Source of the DNA: an uncultured Coriobacteriaceae bacterium
GTDB taxonomy: Bacteria; Actinomycetota; Coriobacteriia; Coriobacteriales; Eggerthellaceae
Reading direction: 5' to 3'
DNA: 14,201 nt
Assembly: GCA_900552585.1 (NCBI GenBank)
Contig: USAB01000044.1
Location: 1 to 14,201, forward strand
In this document: positions 6,503-13,236 of the stretch, in pieces
Position numbering within the stretch: the stretch's first letter is position 1
Layout: each line of letters opens with the position of its first letter
Notes under the pieces: model-generated
Databases searched by the model: none
Told to the model about the DNA's origin: nothing
Seen by the model: only the letters and a program-made list of their open reading frames with translations
Translations under genes and position numbers: made by a program

Positions 6503-6748
6503 CTACAGGCGAATCTCCACCTGATGGATGATCGTATTCACGCTGTTCATCTCGCTGCGCTCCACCGCCGTGGGAGCAATCTCCACGCCGAACTCATCCT
6601 GCAGGCGCACCAGCACCTCGATGCCGCCCATCGAATCCAGCAGGCCGGCGGCGAACAGGTCCATATCGCGTTCGTCGCGCACAATGTCGTCGCCGCATAC
6701 GTCCTCGAGAATGTCGAGGACCTTCTCTTCCACTTCCGCCTTATCCAT
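6503..6748 (-). CDS. dltC: D-alanyl carrier protein DltC
   Basis: An 81-residue acyl-carrier-type protein. The LFAAGLLDSMGGIE motif holds Ser39, the site for the phosphopantetheine arm on which D-alanine is carried as a thioester. Length and the acidic helices (VEEKVLDILEDVCGDD; VLVRLQDEFGVEIAP) are as expected for DltC, which is charged by DltA and used by DltB at the cytoplasmic face. The start overlaps the end of dltB by 8 bases and has an AGGAGG ribosome site inside dltB, which indicates translational coupling. In isolation it could be another carrier protein, but its place directly after dltB makes DltC near certain. Confidence 0.95.
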   Translation of the reverse strand: MDKAEVEEKVLDILEDVCGDDIVRDERDMDLFAAGLLDSMGGIEVLVRLQDEFGVEIAPTAVERSEMNSVNTIIHQVEIRL

Positions 6749-7925
6749 GTATTCCTCCTAAGATGTAACTGATCTGCCCCGAGAACAGGGCGAAACCGAA
6801 CATGACCAGGTTAATGGTCACCGCCCACGAGAGCGCCTTGAACCACAAATCGCGCTTATGCCGCTTGTAGAAACCCGACTTCTTCTGGAAGACATCGGTC
6901 AGCGCCAGCAGGGCGCCATGGTACAGGCCATATGCCAGGTAATCGGGCGTCAGGCCATGCCAGGCACCCATGAGCGTCATATTTATCAGGTAGCCGCACA
7001 CCGCGCAGGTAAGGCGCGAATCGAACAGCTTGCGCTTCAGGGCGAAGAAGGTGAAGCGCATGAACACGAAGTCGCGCAACCAGAACGACAGCGTGATATG
7101 CCAGCGGTTCCAGAAGTCCTTGATGTCCAGGGCCGCGAACGGCGCGCGGAAGTTCCGCGGCGTCTTGATGCCGAAGCAGTAGCTTGCTCCCATAGCCATC
7201 ATGGAGTAGCCGGCGAAATCGAAGAACAGATAGAACCCGTAAGCCCAGCCGTTAACGGTGGCATGCCATAGGTTGTCCCATGCCGACGTCGATGCCGGAT
7301 ACGGCCCGGGCACCGCCCACGGTTGGAGCATCGTGGCAATGACCAGCTGGTAGACCGCCCCCAGCAGCAACAGCATCACGCCCCGCGTCAGCAGGTCCAC
7401 GTACTCCGAGCGGCTCCACACCTTGGCCGCATCCTCCTTGAACCGGCGATAGCGGTCGATGGGGCCCGAGGTGATAACGGGGAAGAAGCACACGAAGTAC
7501 AGCCAGTCGGATGCCTTCATGTCCTTAATCAGGTCATCGCGGATCTCGATGATCACGGAAACGGATTTGAACGTCAGGTACGAAATGCCGATGAAGCCCC
7601 AGATGTTCTGGTCGAACACCGCACCGATCTTGCAGGCCGCCAACGGCACCAGCGAGATTGCAAGCGCCACGCGGTATTTTGCCAGGCTCTTTTTGCCCTG
7701 CTTCCATTCGTGCAGCACGAAGGCGGTGCAGGCCGCCTCTACCGCCAGAAATGCTGCGAAGGCGCCGAACTGAACGGCATCGCGGCAGAACAACAGCAGC
7801 AAGAAGAACGCAGTGGCCGCCATGCCCCAGCGGCGCAGCGGCTTTTCCCGCAGGCCCAGCACAATGGCGGGAATGACTGCTGCGGCAAGCAGCAGGAAAA
7901 ACGAGGGAGAGGTATAGAAGCCCAT
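6741..7925 (-). CDS. dltB: MBOAT-family D-alanyl transfer membrane protein DltB
   Basis: A 394-residue polytopic membrane protein of the MBOAT acyltransferase family. DltB takes D-alanine from DltC and passes it through the membrane. Conserved blocks are FFPVITSGPIDRYRRF, FFDFAGYSMMAMG, FWNRWHITLSFWLRDFVFMRF with His276, and LMGAWHGLTPDYLAYGLYHG with His323. The two His are 47 residues apart, the same distance as between the two conserved His of the structurally known DltB (289 and 336), which supports an intact active site. Many hydrophobic segments run from the first residues (FFLLLAAAVIPAIVL). An AGGAAAT ribosome site precedes the ATG, 18 bases after the dltA stop; the end overlaps dltC. 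Identity is secure. Confidence 0.95.
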   Translation of the reverse strand: MGFYTSPSFFLLLAAAVIPAIVLGLREKPLRRWGMAATAFFLLLLFCRDAVQFGAFAAFLAVEAACTAFVLHEWKQGKKSLAKYRVALAISLVPLAACKIGAVFDQNIWGFIGISYLTFKSVSVIIEIRDDLIKDMKASDWLYFVCFFPVITSGPIDRYRRFKEDAAKVWSRSEYVDLLTRGVMLLLLGAVYQLVIATMLQPWAVPGPYPASTSAWDNLWHATVNGWAYGFYLFFDFAGYSMMAMGASYCFGIKTPRNFRAPFAALDIKDFWNRWHITLSFWLRDFVFMRFTFFALKRKLFDSRLTCAVCGYLINMTLMGAWHGLTPDYLAYGLYHGALLALTDVFQKKSGFYKRHKRDLWFKALSWAVTINLVMFGFALFSGQISYILGGIHG

Positions 7926-7943
7926 AATGATATTTCCTGCGCG

Positions 7944-9531
7944 CTAGAGGCGTGCAAGCGCCTTCCGGTCGCATTTGCCGTTGGGGGTCATAGGCAGAGC
8001 GTCATGAAAGACCACTTTCCGGGGAATCATGTAGTGCGGCAGCACGTCCTTCAGCGCCTCCTTGATGCCCAGACCTTGGCGGAAGTCGGACTCCGTCCGC
8101 TCCCCTTCCCACACCACATGGGCAACCAGGTAGCGAATCTGCCCGTCTTTGACGGAAGGAACCACGCACGCCGCCTTAATGCAGGGCAACCGGCGCAGGT
8201 TCTCCTCGATCTCGCCCAACTCTATGCGGAAGCCGTTCATCTTCACCTGCAAGTCCAGGCGACCGCGGTAATGCAGCATGCCCGACGCATCCAGCCATCC
8301 TTCGTCGCCGGTGCGGTACGTGCGTACCGGCTTGCCGTCGACCATGTCGGTGCCGAACGCCTTCGCCGTCAGGTCGGGACGCCCCAGATAGCCGCGCGCC
8401 ACGGTGTCGCCGGCAATCACGATCTCGCCGCATTCGCCCGCAGGCACCGGCTCTCCGTTGTCCGCCACGATGTCGATGCGCGTGCCCTTGCGCGGCCTTC
8501 CCACCGGCAGAGGGTCGCTGGATGCGGCCATCTGCCCGGTCACCGTGCACGCGGTTACCGCCACCGTCGATTCGGTGGGGCCATAGCTGTTGACAACCTG
8601 GGCGCGCGGGAACCGCTCCAGCAAACGGGCGGCGGTACCGTTGGGAAGCGTCTCCCCGCAGAACAGGAACAGGCGCACGTCGGGCATCATCTGCTCATCA
8701 AAAGATGGCTCCACCAGGCACATCTCGGCAAACGACGGGGTCGATACCCAGATGCGTGCCCTCGAGGCGGCAAGCGCTTCCATCTGCAAACGGAAGCTGT
8801 CCTGGCTTTCCTTGGTCAAGGAATACAGCGTACCGCCCGCCCAGAAGCTCATTGCCTGCTCGTAGACGGACAAATCGAAGGAAAACGGCGCCTGGTTCAG
8901 GAACACCGCCCCCTCGCGCTCGGCATCGCCCAAAGTAAGCGCCCAGCGGCAGAAGCCGTCGATGCAGGACGCCGTTACGCAGACGCCCTTCGGGGCGCCG
9001 GTCGAACCGGAGGTGAATAGGATATACGCCAGATCATCGCCCGACACCCATGCAGTGCGGTCGACCGACTCGAAGGCGGAATCCAGATCCGGCGCCGCAG
9101 CAACAGCCGCCTCCAACTGCTCGCGGTCAACGGTCTGTGCGGAGATTCCGGCATCGGGAAGGTCCTCGACGGCAAGCAGCAGCGGATCGCCAATCTGCCC
9201 GGCGATGTTCGCAACCCGTTCGGGGGGGAACCGAATGGCAATCCACTGGCACGTAAGGATGCCCCGTTTTCAGGCAGGCATGGAAGCACTCGATCATACG
9301 GGGAGATTTATGCCCGTACACCATCACCGGTTTCTTCACTGGGTAGCCGCTTTGCCGTATCAGGGACGCAATACCCTCCGACGCGCGCCAGTACGCACCA
9401 TATGTCTCGCTTTCGCCATCGGACGTCTGCAGGGCAATCCGTTCCGGAAACTGTTTTGCATTACGCAGTGCGCGTTCGAGATACTCCACGATTCCCCGAT
9501 TCCCCCGAAAGCGGCGGCGCCATTGCTCCAT
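7944..9531 (-). pseudogene. dltA: D-alanine--D-alanyl carrier protein ligase, split by a one-base frameshift
   Basis: An adenylate-forming ligase that activates D-alanine with ATP and loads it on DltC in the cytoplasm. The N-terminal part (from 9531 or 9489) reads normally to GHPYVPVDCHSVPP, then meets a C7 run (9222-9228) and leaves frame, stopping at 9127. One base over, the frame continues as ERVANIAGQIGDPLLLA into the ATP-binding ILFTSGSTGAPKG, then SYGPTEST, YRTGDEGWL, MNGFRIELGEIE and the C-terminal TPNGKCDRKAL lysine motif, ending before dltB. With six C the frame would be whole: 528 residues from the ATG at 9531, or 514 from the GTG at 9489, which is nearer the usual length of about 505 and has GGGGAATC upstream. 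No other defects are visible, so the lesion is recent, reversible, recoded or a sequencing error. A TTG at 9116 could start only a piece lacking the N-terminal lobe. Confidence 0.9.
9222..9228. repeat. G7/C7 homopolymer at the dltA frameshift
   Basis: Seven G on the plus strand (seven C in the dltA message, read GTT CCC CCC CGA). Family alignment by eye requires six or nine bases here. The tract is the only place where the two clean halves of dltA can be joined. Confidence 0.9.
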
Positions 9532-9824
9532 TCGGGAGCGGCCGCATCGCCCTATAATGTTGCTTCGTTTTGACTGAGTCGCAATTATCGCACAGCTAAC
9601 TTTGGTTAATTCTATCGGGTATAATTTACTTTTAATTTACATTTGGAAATGCAATCCGGCACGACCCGGAAATCGCCCCCTATCGGCGAGAGCGTCGGTT
9701 CGGTATCTAATGAGAAACAACCGCAGAGATGATGGCATAATGGAACGCGGCCGTTGCGGAGCGCCCAACCGGCGGGCGCAGTGTATCCGCATTGCGCCGA
9801 ACTCTAGGAAAAGGATGGCACGGC
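9532..9824. other. Divergent intergenic region between dltA and the HTH gene, AT-rich core
   Basis: About 290 bases without a convincing gene. An AT-rich core (about 9580-9660) stands out from the GC-rich surroundings and carries two TAATTTAC direct repeats (9622-9629, 9633-9640; 11-base period) and a perfect TATAAT at 9620-9625 on the plus strand. Promoters for dltA and for the HTH gene are expected here. Confidence 0.6.
9584..9592 (-). promoter_or_regulatory. Candidate extended -10 promoter for dltA
   Basis: On the minus strand TGCGATAAT fits an extended -10 element (TGnTATAAT with one mismatch), about 53 bases before the ATG and 95 before the GTG option of dltA. No good -35 hexamer is visible at 16-18 bases, as is allowed for extended -10 promoters. 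Tentative. Confidence 0.3.
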
Positions 9825-10463
9825 ATGAACCAGCAGGGCACCACGCTCACGCAAATCGCAGATCGCTATGGCATCTCCACGCAAACGCTGCGTCGCCGCA
9901 TAGACCAGCATCCGGAATTGGGCATTAAGGTGGTGCCACGCAAACGCACCACGCTGGATGCGAACCAGACCGCCGCCCTTTGCGGCATCTTGGACAAGCT
10001 GTACGCCACGGACGATCCGGCACCTGCCACTGTTGCCGCACATGAGCAGCGCGCGACAACGGCACGCACTTCGCATCCAGCGGGCCATGCCGGGCACTCG
10101 AAGCGGGGCAACAACCCGGCGGAATACGACGAGAAGCTGGCCGCCGCCCTGCAGCGCATCGCCGAGCTCGAGGTGTCGAACTCCGACCTGCTTACGGAAA
10201 AGCACCGCCTGGAGACAGACATTGCCGTGGCGAACGCACGTGCCGACGAACGCGGCGAGCGCATCTCGTCGCTTGAACGCCGTGCCGACGAATACCCGAA
10301 GCTGTTAAAAGCGGGCAAAGACGAGGCCCGTGCCGCCGGCCTGACGGAGGGCAAGGTCCAGGGACGCGAAGAGGGCTTGGAAGAAGGAAGGGAAGCCGGC
10401 ATCGCCGAAGAGCGCGAACGCTGGAAGAACATGAGCCGATGGAAGCGCTTCTTCGCCAAGTAG
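9825..10463 (+). CDS. HTH-domain protein with long coiled coil; function unknown
   Basis: A 212-residue protein I cannot assign to a named family. Residues about 5-25 (GTTLTQIADRYGISTQTLRRR) form a helix-turn-helix, so DNA binding is likely. A low-complexity Ala/His/Thr linker (about 65-100) follows, then a charged, heptad-like coiled coil (about 105-165, ELEVSNSDLLTEKHRLETD), then a Glu/Gly/Arg-rich stretch with repeated EGxxxGREEG-like units, and a C-terminal aromatic-basic end with Trp200, Trp206 and Phe209-Phe210 (RWKRFFAK). The layout recalls KfrA-like and DUF536-like proteins, often on plasmids, but nothing else here points to a plasmid. The ATG at 9825 follows AAAAGGA; an upstream GTG-type start would add 11 unconserved residues. 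It stands alone, divergent from dltA. A DNA-binding, oligomerising protein is as far as the sequence goes. Confidence 0.75.
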   Translation: MNQQGTTLTQIADRYGISTQTLRRRIDQHPELGIKVVPRKRTTLDANQTAALCGILDKLYATDDPAPATVAAHEQRATTARTSHPAGHAGHSKRGNNPAEYDEKLAAALQRIAELEVSNSDLLTEKHRLETDIAVANARADERGERISSLERRADEYPKLLKAGKDEARAAGLTEGKVQGREEGLEEGREAGIAEERERWKNMSRWKRFFAK

Positions 10464-10806
10464 CTGCCGTTACACGCCCCTGCAAGATGCCGCGCCGCAA
10501 GACAGCCGGAATGCCAGGGCGTCGTCTGCCGAGCCGCCAGGGCGTAAAAAATGTCACGATTTCACTTACAATGATGCGCCCGCTGTAGGGGGCAGCAGAG
10601 GCATATGCGTCTCGTGCATATATCTCATCATTACACATGACACACCAAACATGGTTTTCGCCCCTCCGTTTTTCGCATCCGACCACAACATGTATGTTGC
10701 GTGAAAACTGCCCTCAATTAACCGTTCTTTTGCGCATTCGGCACACTCCGGGACTACTTTGTCAAAGCGATAAAAACCGGACGCAAGAGAATCGAAACAA
10801 ACGCAC
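10464..10806. other. 343-base intergenic region upstream of lrgA
   Basis: No convincing gene. It holds a 10-base direct repeat GCCAGGGCGT (10513-10522, 10536-10545), an inverted repeat ATATGC-N7-GCATAT (10603-10621), a near-palindrome CAACAT-GT-ATGTTG (10686-10699) and an 11-base palindrome CTTTG-T-CAAAG (10757-10767) 39 bases before the lrgA start. These are candidate operators for lrgAB control; no promoter with both good hexamers is clear. A minus-strand open frame of about 80 codons here lacks support. Confidence 0.6.
10757..10767. promoter_or_regulatory. Palindrome near the lrgA start
   Basis: CTTTGTCAAAG is a perfect 11-base palindrome around one T, placed where an operator near the lrgA promoter would be, with GATAAA just downstream. 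Function is inferred only from position and symmetry. Confidence 0.3.
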
Positions 10807-11319
10807 ATGACTCAGCAGAACAGCATCGCAACCGAAATCGCCGCCGCCACAGAGGAGCCCGACCAAGCTGGCCCCGCACCGCGCAAGACGTTGAAAGACC
10901 GCGCACGGCATCTGGCAAAGCTCAGCGCCCAGATGATCTTGCTGGTTGGCATTTACGAAGCAGGCTGCCAGATGGCGAACTTCCTGCCCTTCGACCTGCC
11001 CGGCAACATCCTGGGTATGGCGCTGCTGCTGATTCTTCTGTGCACGCACGTGCTGCGTGGCCGCCATGTGGGCATGGCTTGCGACTTCCTAGTGGACAAC
11101 ATGTCCATCTTCTTCATTCCCGCCGGCGTGGGCATCATGGGCTGCTTCTCCCTGCTGCAGGACAGTGCACTGAAATTCGCCTTCGTCTGCGTGGCCACCA
11201 CCGTCATCGTGTTCCTGGCCACGTCCTGGACCGTCATTGCCGTCTCGCGTTTGCAACAGCGCTCGCATGAGCGCAAAGCCAATCGCAATGCCACGGCGAA
11301 CAACGCCATCCAGGCATAA
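10807..11319 (+). CDS. lrgA: CidA/LrgA-family holin-like membrane protein
   Basis: A 170-residue membrane protein of the CidA/LrgA family, linked in staphylococci to control of murein hydrolases and cell lysis, and in other work to export or uptake of overflow metabolites. After a hydrophilic N-terminus of about 40 residues come four hydrophobic segments (AQMILLVGIYEAGCQMA; GNILGMALLLILLCTHVL; FFIPAGVGIMGCFSLL; FAFVCVATTVIVFLATSW). The LPFDLPGNILGMALL and MSIFFIPAGVGIM stretches are the family signatures. The basic C-terminal tail (QQRSHERKANRN) is expected inside the cell. The ATG has no good ribosome site, so the exact start in the long N-terminus is less sure. lrgB follows after 15 bases. 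CidA and LrgA cannot be told apart by sequence here. Confidence 0.9.
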   Translation: MTQQNSIATEIAAATEEPDQAGPAPRKTLKDRARHLAKLSAQMILLVGIYEAGCQMANFLPFDLPGNILGMALLLILLCTHVLRGRHVGMACDFLVDNMSIFFIPAGVGIMGCFSLLQDSALKFAFVCVATTVIVFLATSWTVIAVSRLQQRSHERKANRNATANNAIQA

Positions 11320-11334
11320 GGGAAGGACGAAGGC

Positions 11335-12078
11335 ATGTTGGACCAGATCTACTCTCTTACTACGTCTATTTCCGGCTTCCTGTTGGCGCTGCCCGCGCCG
11401 CTGCCACTGGTAATTGGCTGCGTTATCTCGCTGGCGGTGTTCCAAGCCTGCGTGTGGTTGTACCAACGCGTGAAGTCTCCGCTGCTGAATCCGCTGCTTG
11501 TGACGCTTGCAGTCATGATTATGCTGCTTCTGGCATTCGGCGTGCCCATGAACAGCTACGAGGATAGCGTGCAGCTGTTCTCGTTCATGCTAGGGCCGGC
11601 CACTGTTGCGCTTGCCTATTCCGTCTACCGCCAGCGCCAGATTCTGAAGGACCATTTCCTGCCCATCATCTGCGGTTGCCTGGTAGGTTCGGTGGTCTCC
11701 ATGATCAGCGCCTACAGCCTGTGCACAGTGCTCGGCCTGGGACACAACATGGCGCTGTCGTTCATTCCGAAGTCCGTGACCACGCCCATCGCCATCGCTG
11801 CATCGCAGGAGCTGGGCGGCATCACCGCCATCACCGTGGCGGCCGTGATCATCACCGGTATCCTGGGCGCCATCTTCTCTCCGCTTATGGCGAAGATCTT
11901 CCACGTGAACGACAAGGTGGCAACCGGCGTCGCCATCGGCGCATGCTCGCATGCCGTAGGCACCACGAAGGCCCTGGAGATGGGCAAGTTGGAAGGCGCC
12001 ATGAGCGGCGTCTCACTTGCCGTGTCCGGCATCTTGACCACGATCATCGTCATCGCCGCGCACTGCCTGCTGCAGTAG
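11335..12078 (+). CDS. lrgB: CidB/LrgB-family membrane protein
   Basis: A 247-residue polytopic membrane protein of the LrgB/CidB/PLGG1 family, partner of LrgA. Visible family features are PLLNPLLVTLAVMIMLL, LGPATVALAYSVYRQ, the highly conserved LSFIPKSVTTPIAI, LGGITAITVAAVIITGILGA and the C-terminal ACSHAVGTTKALEMG. Length is normal (about 230). The start has a GGGAAGGA ribosome site and lies 15 bases after lrgA, so the two form an operon, followed by a hairpin with a short T-run. In other bacteria such pairs are induced by LytSR or by pyruvate and acetate signals; no such regulator is present in this window. The function is known only at family level and is debated. Confidence 0.93.
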   Translation: MLDQIYSLTTSISGFLLALPAPLPLVIGCVISLAVFQACVWLYQRVKSPLLNPLLVTLAVMIMLLLAFGVPMNSYEDSVQLFSFMLGPATVALAYSVYRQRQILKDHFLPIICGCLVGSVVSMISAYSLCTVLGLGHNMALSFIPKSVTTPIAIAASQELGGITAITVAAVIITGILGAIFSPLMAKIFHVNDKVATGVAIGACSHAVGTTKALEMGKLEGAMSGVSLAVSGILTTIIVIAAHCLLQ

Positions 12079-12106
12079 CCGCCGCGCAGGCGCTGTCCGG
12101 GCTACC

Positions 12107-12132
12107 GTCGCGAACGGAGCGCGACATGTTTT
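12107..12132 (+). terminator. Terminator of lrgAB
   Basis: GTCGCG (12107-12112) and CGCGAC (12120-12125) form a perfect stem around a 7-base loop, followed by ATGTTTTG, about 30 bases after the lrgB stop. The stem is short and the T-run only four bases, so efficiency is uncertain. Confidence 0.45.
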
Positions 12133-12177
12133 GCGGCGCGGATGTCGTTGCAGCAAGCACCGCGGCCAAGAAGACGG

Positions 12178-12564
12178 CTACAGATTCGCCTCTCCCCACT
12201 CCTTCAGCTCAAGAAGAATGGGGATGAGCGTCTCCCCCTTTTCCGCCAGGCCGTATTCCACGCGGACGGGCATCTCGTTGTATTGACGCCGAACCACCAA
12301 ACCGGATTCCATCAGATCCTTCAACGAATTCGCCAACATGGCATTCGTGATGCCGTACACCATGCGCCGCAGCTGCCCATATCGCAGCGTGCCCCCTTCG
12401 TTCAGGGCGCACAGGATGAGAATCTTCCATTTCCCTCCCACGGCATCCAGCACCCGGCGCAGCGCGCAGCCGGGACCCGCCACGCTGGGAACCGCCTGCG
12501 AGAAGCAGTCGTCCCCGCTCTTCTTGCCCACCGTTGCCTGAGCGCTCGCTCTCCCGTTCATCAT
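12178..12564 (-). CDS. HxlR-family winged-helix regulator, possible thiol sensor
   Basis: A 128-residue transcription regulator of the HxlR family, which bind as dimers near their own and neighbouring promoters. The core is CALRRVLDAVGGKWKILIL (33-51), then the recognition region LRYGQLRRMVYGITNAMLANSLKDLMESGLVVR, then YNEMPVRVEYGLAEKGETLIPIL, all typical. Cys33 is at the position of the redox-active Cys found in YodB/HypR-type members; Cys20 and Cys52 are extra. The ATG at 12562-12564 has GGGAGGAA just upstream; the next codon is also ATG. A longer frame upstream would run past this ribosome site. It is divergent from a thioredoxin gene with about 115 bases between them, so control of thioredoxin by thiol or electrophile stress is a reasonable inference. 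The ligand is unknown. Confidence 0.88.
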   Translation of the reverse strand: MMNGRASAQATVGKKSGDDCFSQAVPSVAGPGCALRRVLDAVGGKWKILILCALNEGGTLRYGQLRRMVYGITNAMLANSLKDLMESGLVVRRQYNEMPVRVEYGLAEKGETLIPILLELKEWGEANL

Positions 12565-12585
12565 GGCTTCCTCCCGAACCGGTAC

Positions 12586-12650
12586 GGTATTCCATACCAC
12601 GTTTCTCTAAACTGCGTACTTGCTCTATTTTTTATACCACCTATAGTGGG
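12586..12650. promoter_or_regulatory. Repeats in the hxlR-trxA divergent region, candidate HxlR operators
   Basis: GGTAT-TCC-ATACC (12586-12598) is a perfect inverted repeat near the regulator gene, and CCAC-CTATA-GTGG (12637-12649) lies over the trxA -10 box. Both contain the same ATACCAC string (12594-12600 and 12634-12640), as expected of paired sites for one dimeric regulator. Binding is inferred. Confidence 0.45.
12620..12647 (+). promoter_or_regulatory. Promoter of trxA
   Basis: TTGCTC (12620-12625) and TATAGT (12642-12647) are spaced 16 bases apart in an AT-rich stretch, about 34 bases before the trxA ATG. The -10 sits inside the CCAC/GTGG inverted repeat, which would allow repression. 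Confidence 0.5.
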
Positions 12651-12680
12651 AGACGAAAAGAGAAGCGAAAGGAGCCGAAA

Positions 12681-13004
12681 ATGACCCGCGAATTGACTAC
12701 CCGGGACTTCGACCAGGAGATCATGCAGGGAAACGCACCTGCCATGATCGATTTCTACGCCGATTGGTGCGGACCCTGCAAGTCCATGGCAAAGACCGTC
12801 GAGCAGATGAGCATCGATTACACCGGCCGTGCAAAGGTGGCGAAGGTGAACGTAGACCGCAATCCGGAACTGGCGCAGCGCTTCGGCGTGATGAGCATCC
12901 CCACGTTCGCGTTCATCAAGAACGGCCGCGTGGTGCACCAGGTGCTTGGCGCCCAGCCGCGTGCGAACCTGGACGAGCTCATGAGCCGTACCATCAACGC
13001 ATAG
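12681..13004 (+). CDS. trxA: Thioredoxin
   Basis: A 107-residue cytoplasmic thioredoxin, a general disulfide reductant. The active site is DWCGPCK with Cys30 and Cys33; the buried Asp is Asp24 in MIDFYADW, and the cis-proline loop MSIPTFAF is present, followed by NGRVVHQVLGAQ. Length is that of a classical single-domain thioredoxin with no signal peptide. An AAAGGAG ribosome site fixes the ATG. The gene is monocistronic, between a divergent HxlR regulator and a downstream hairpin terminator. No thioredoxin reductase is nearby, so this may be a stress-specific thioredoxin rather than the housekeeping one; that is inference. Confidence 0.95.
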   Translation: MTRELTTRDFDQEIMQGNAPAMIDFYADWCGPCKSMAKTVEQMSIDYTGRAKVAKVNVDRNPELAQRFGVMSIPTFAFIKNGRVVHQVLGAQPRANLDELMSRTINA

Positions 13005-13006
13005 GC

Positions 13007-13093
13007 GACGCAAGCTGACGCAAGCAGCCGCCGCAAGCACTTGCCAACCGAGCGCAAACGGCCGTCAACCCCGTGCCACGCAAGCGCAAACGG
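13007..13093. repeat. Short direct repeats downstream of trxA
   Basis: GACGCAAGC occurs at 13007-13015 and 13017-13025 with a related ACGCAAGC at 13078-13085, and AGCGCAAACGG occurs at 13051-13061 and 13083-13093. They lie in the spacer after trxA. No function is evident; slipped duplication is the simplest view. Confidence 0.6.
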
Positions 13094-13155
13094 ACCCGTC
13101 GGTCCGCTTTCCCCGCATTCCGCGGAGGGCGGCTCCCGGCGGGTCCGTTCTTCGT
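13089..13155 (+). terminator. Long-stem terminator of trxA
   Basis: Bases 13089-13102 pair with 13136-13149 over 14 positions with a single G-U pair (core ACGGACCCG with CGGGTCCGT). The 33-base loop holds a smaller TCCGC/GCGGA hairpin. The stem is followed by TTCTTCGTCTT, pyrimidine-rich but not a pure T-run. It separates trxA from the lysR-family gene. Confidence 0.5.
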
Positions 13156-13178
13156 CTTCGCCATGAATCCGTTATTCC

Positions 13179-13184
13179 TATAAT
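13179..13184 (+). promoter_or_regulatory. Candidate -10 box of the LysR-family gene
   Basis: A perfect TATAAT in a short AT-rich stretch about 53 bases before the ATG. The bases at the -35 position (CTTCGC or TTCGCC) match poorly, which would suit a promoter needing activation. Tentative. Confidence 0.35.
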
Positions 13185-13236
13185 GCTGTTATATGAGAGG
13201 GATGTCGGCATCAAAGCGTTAGATGGGGATGCGCAT

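Noticed and set aside
7323..9020. Open frame of about 565 codons on the plus strand
   Set aside because: It lies antisense to dltB and the C-terminal part of dltA, which have clear family motifs. It is Arg/His/Gln-rich without recognisable domains, as is usual for mirror frames in GC-rich genes.
7944..9116. The C-terminal dltA piece as an independent shorter ligase
   Set aside because: It would begin at a TTG with no evident ribosome site and lack the N-terminal lobe; reading frame upstream in the same phase continues as clean DltA sequence, so a frameshifted full gene explains it better.
9553..9558. TATAAT on the plus strand near the dltA start
   Set aside because: No -35 element at a fitting distance and no plus-strand gene close downstream; likely chance.
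9602..9928. Plus-strand open frame of about 108 codons before and into the HTH gene
   Set aside because: Overlaps the HTH gene in another frame, begins in the AT-rich promoter island, and has no recognisable features.
10566..10808. Minus-strand open frame of about 80 codons with a CAEC pair in the lrgA leader
   Set aside because: No ribosome site, no family resemblance, and it would run through the expected lrgA promoter; the region is better read as non-coding.
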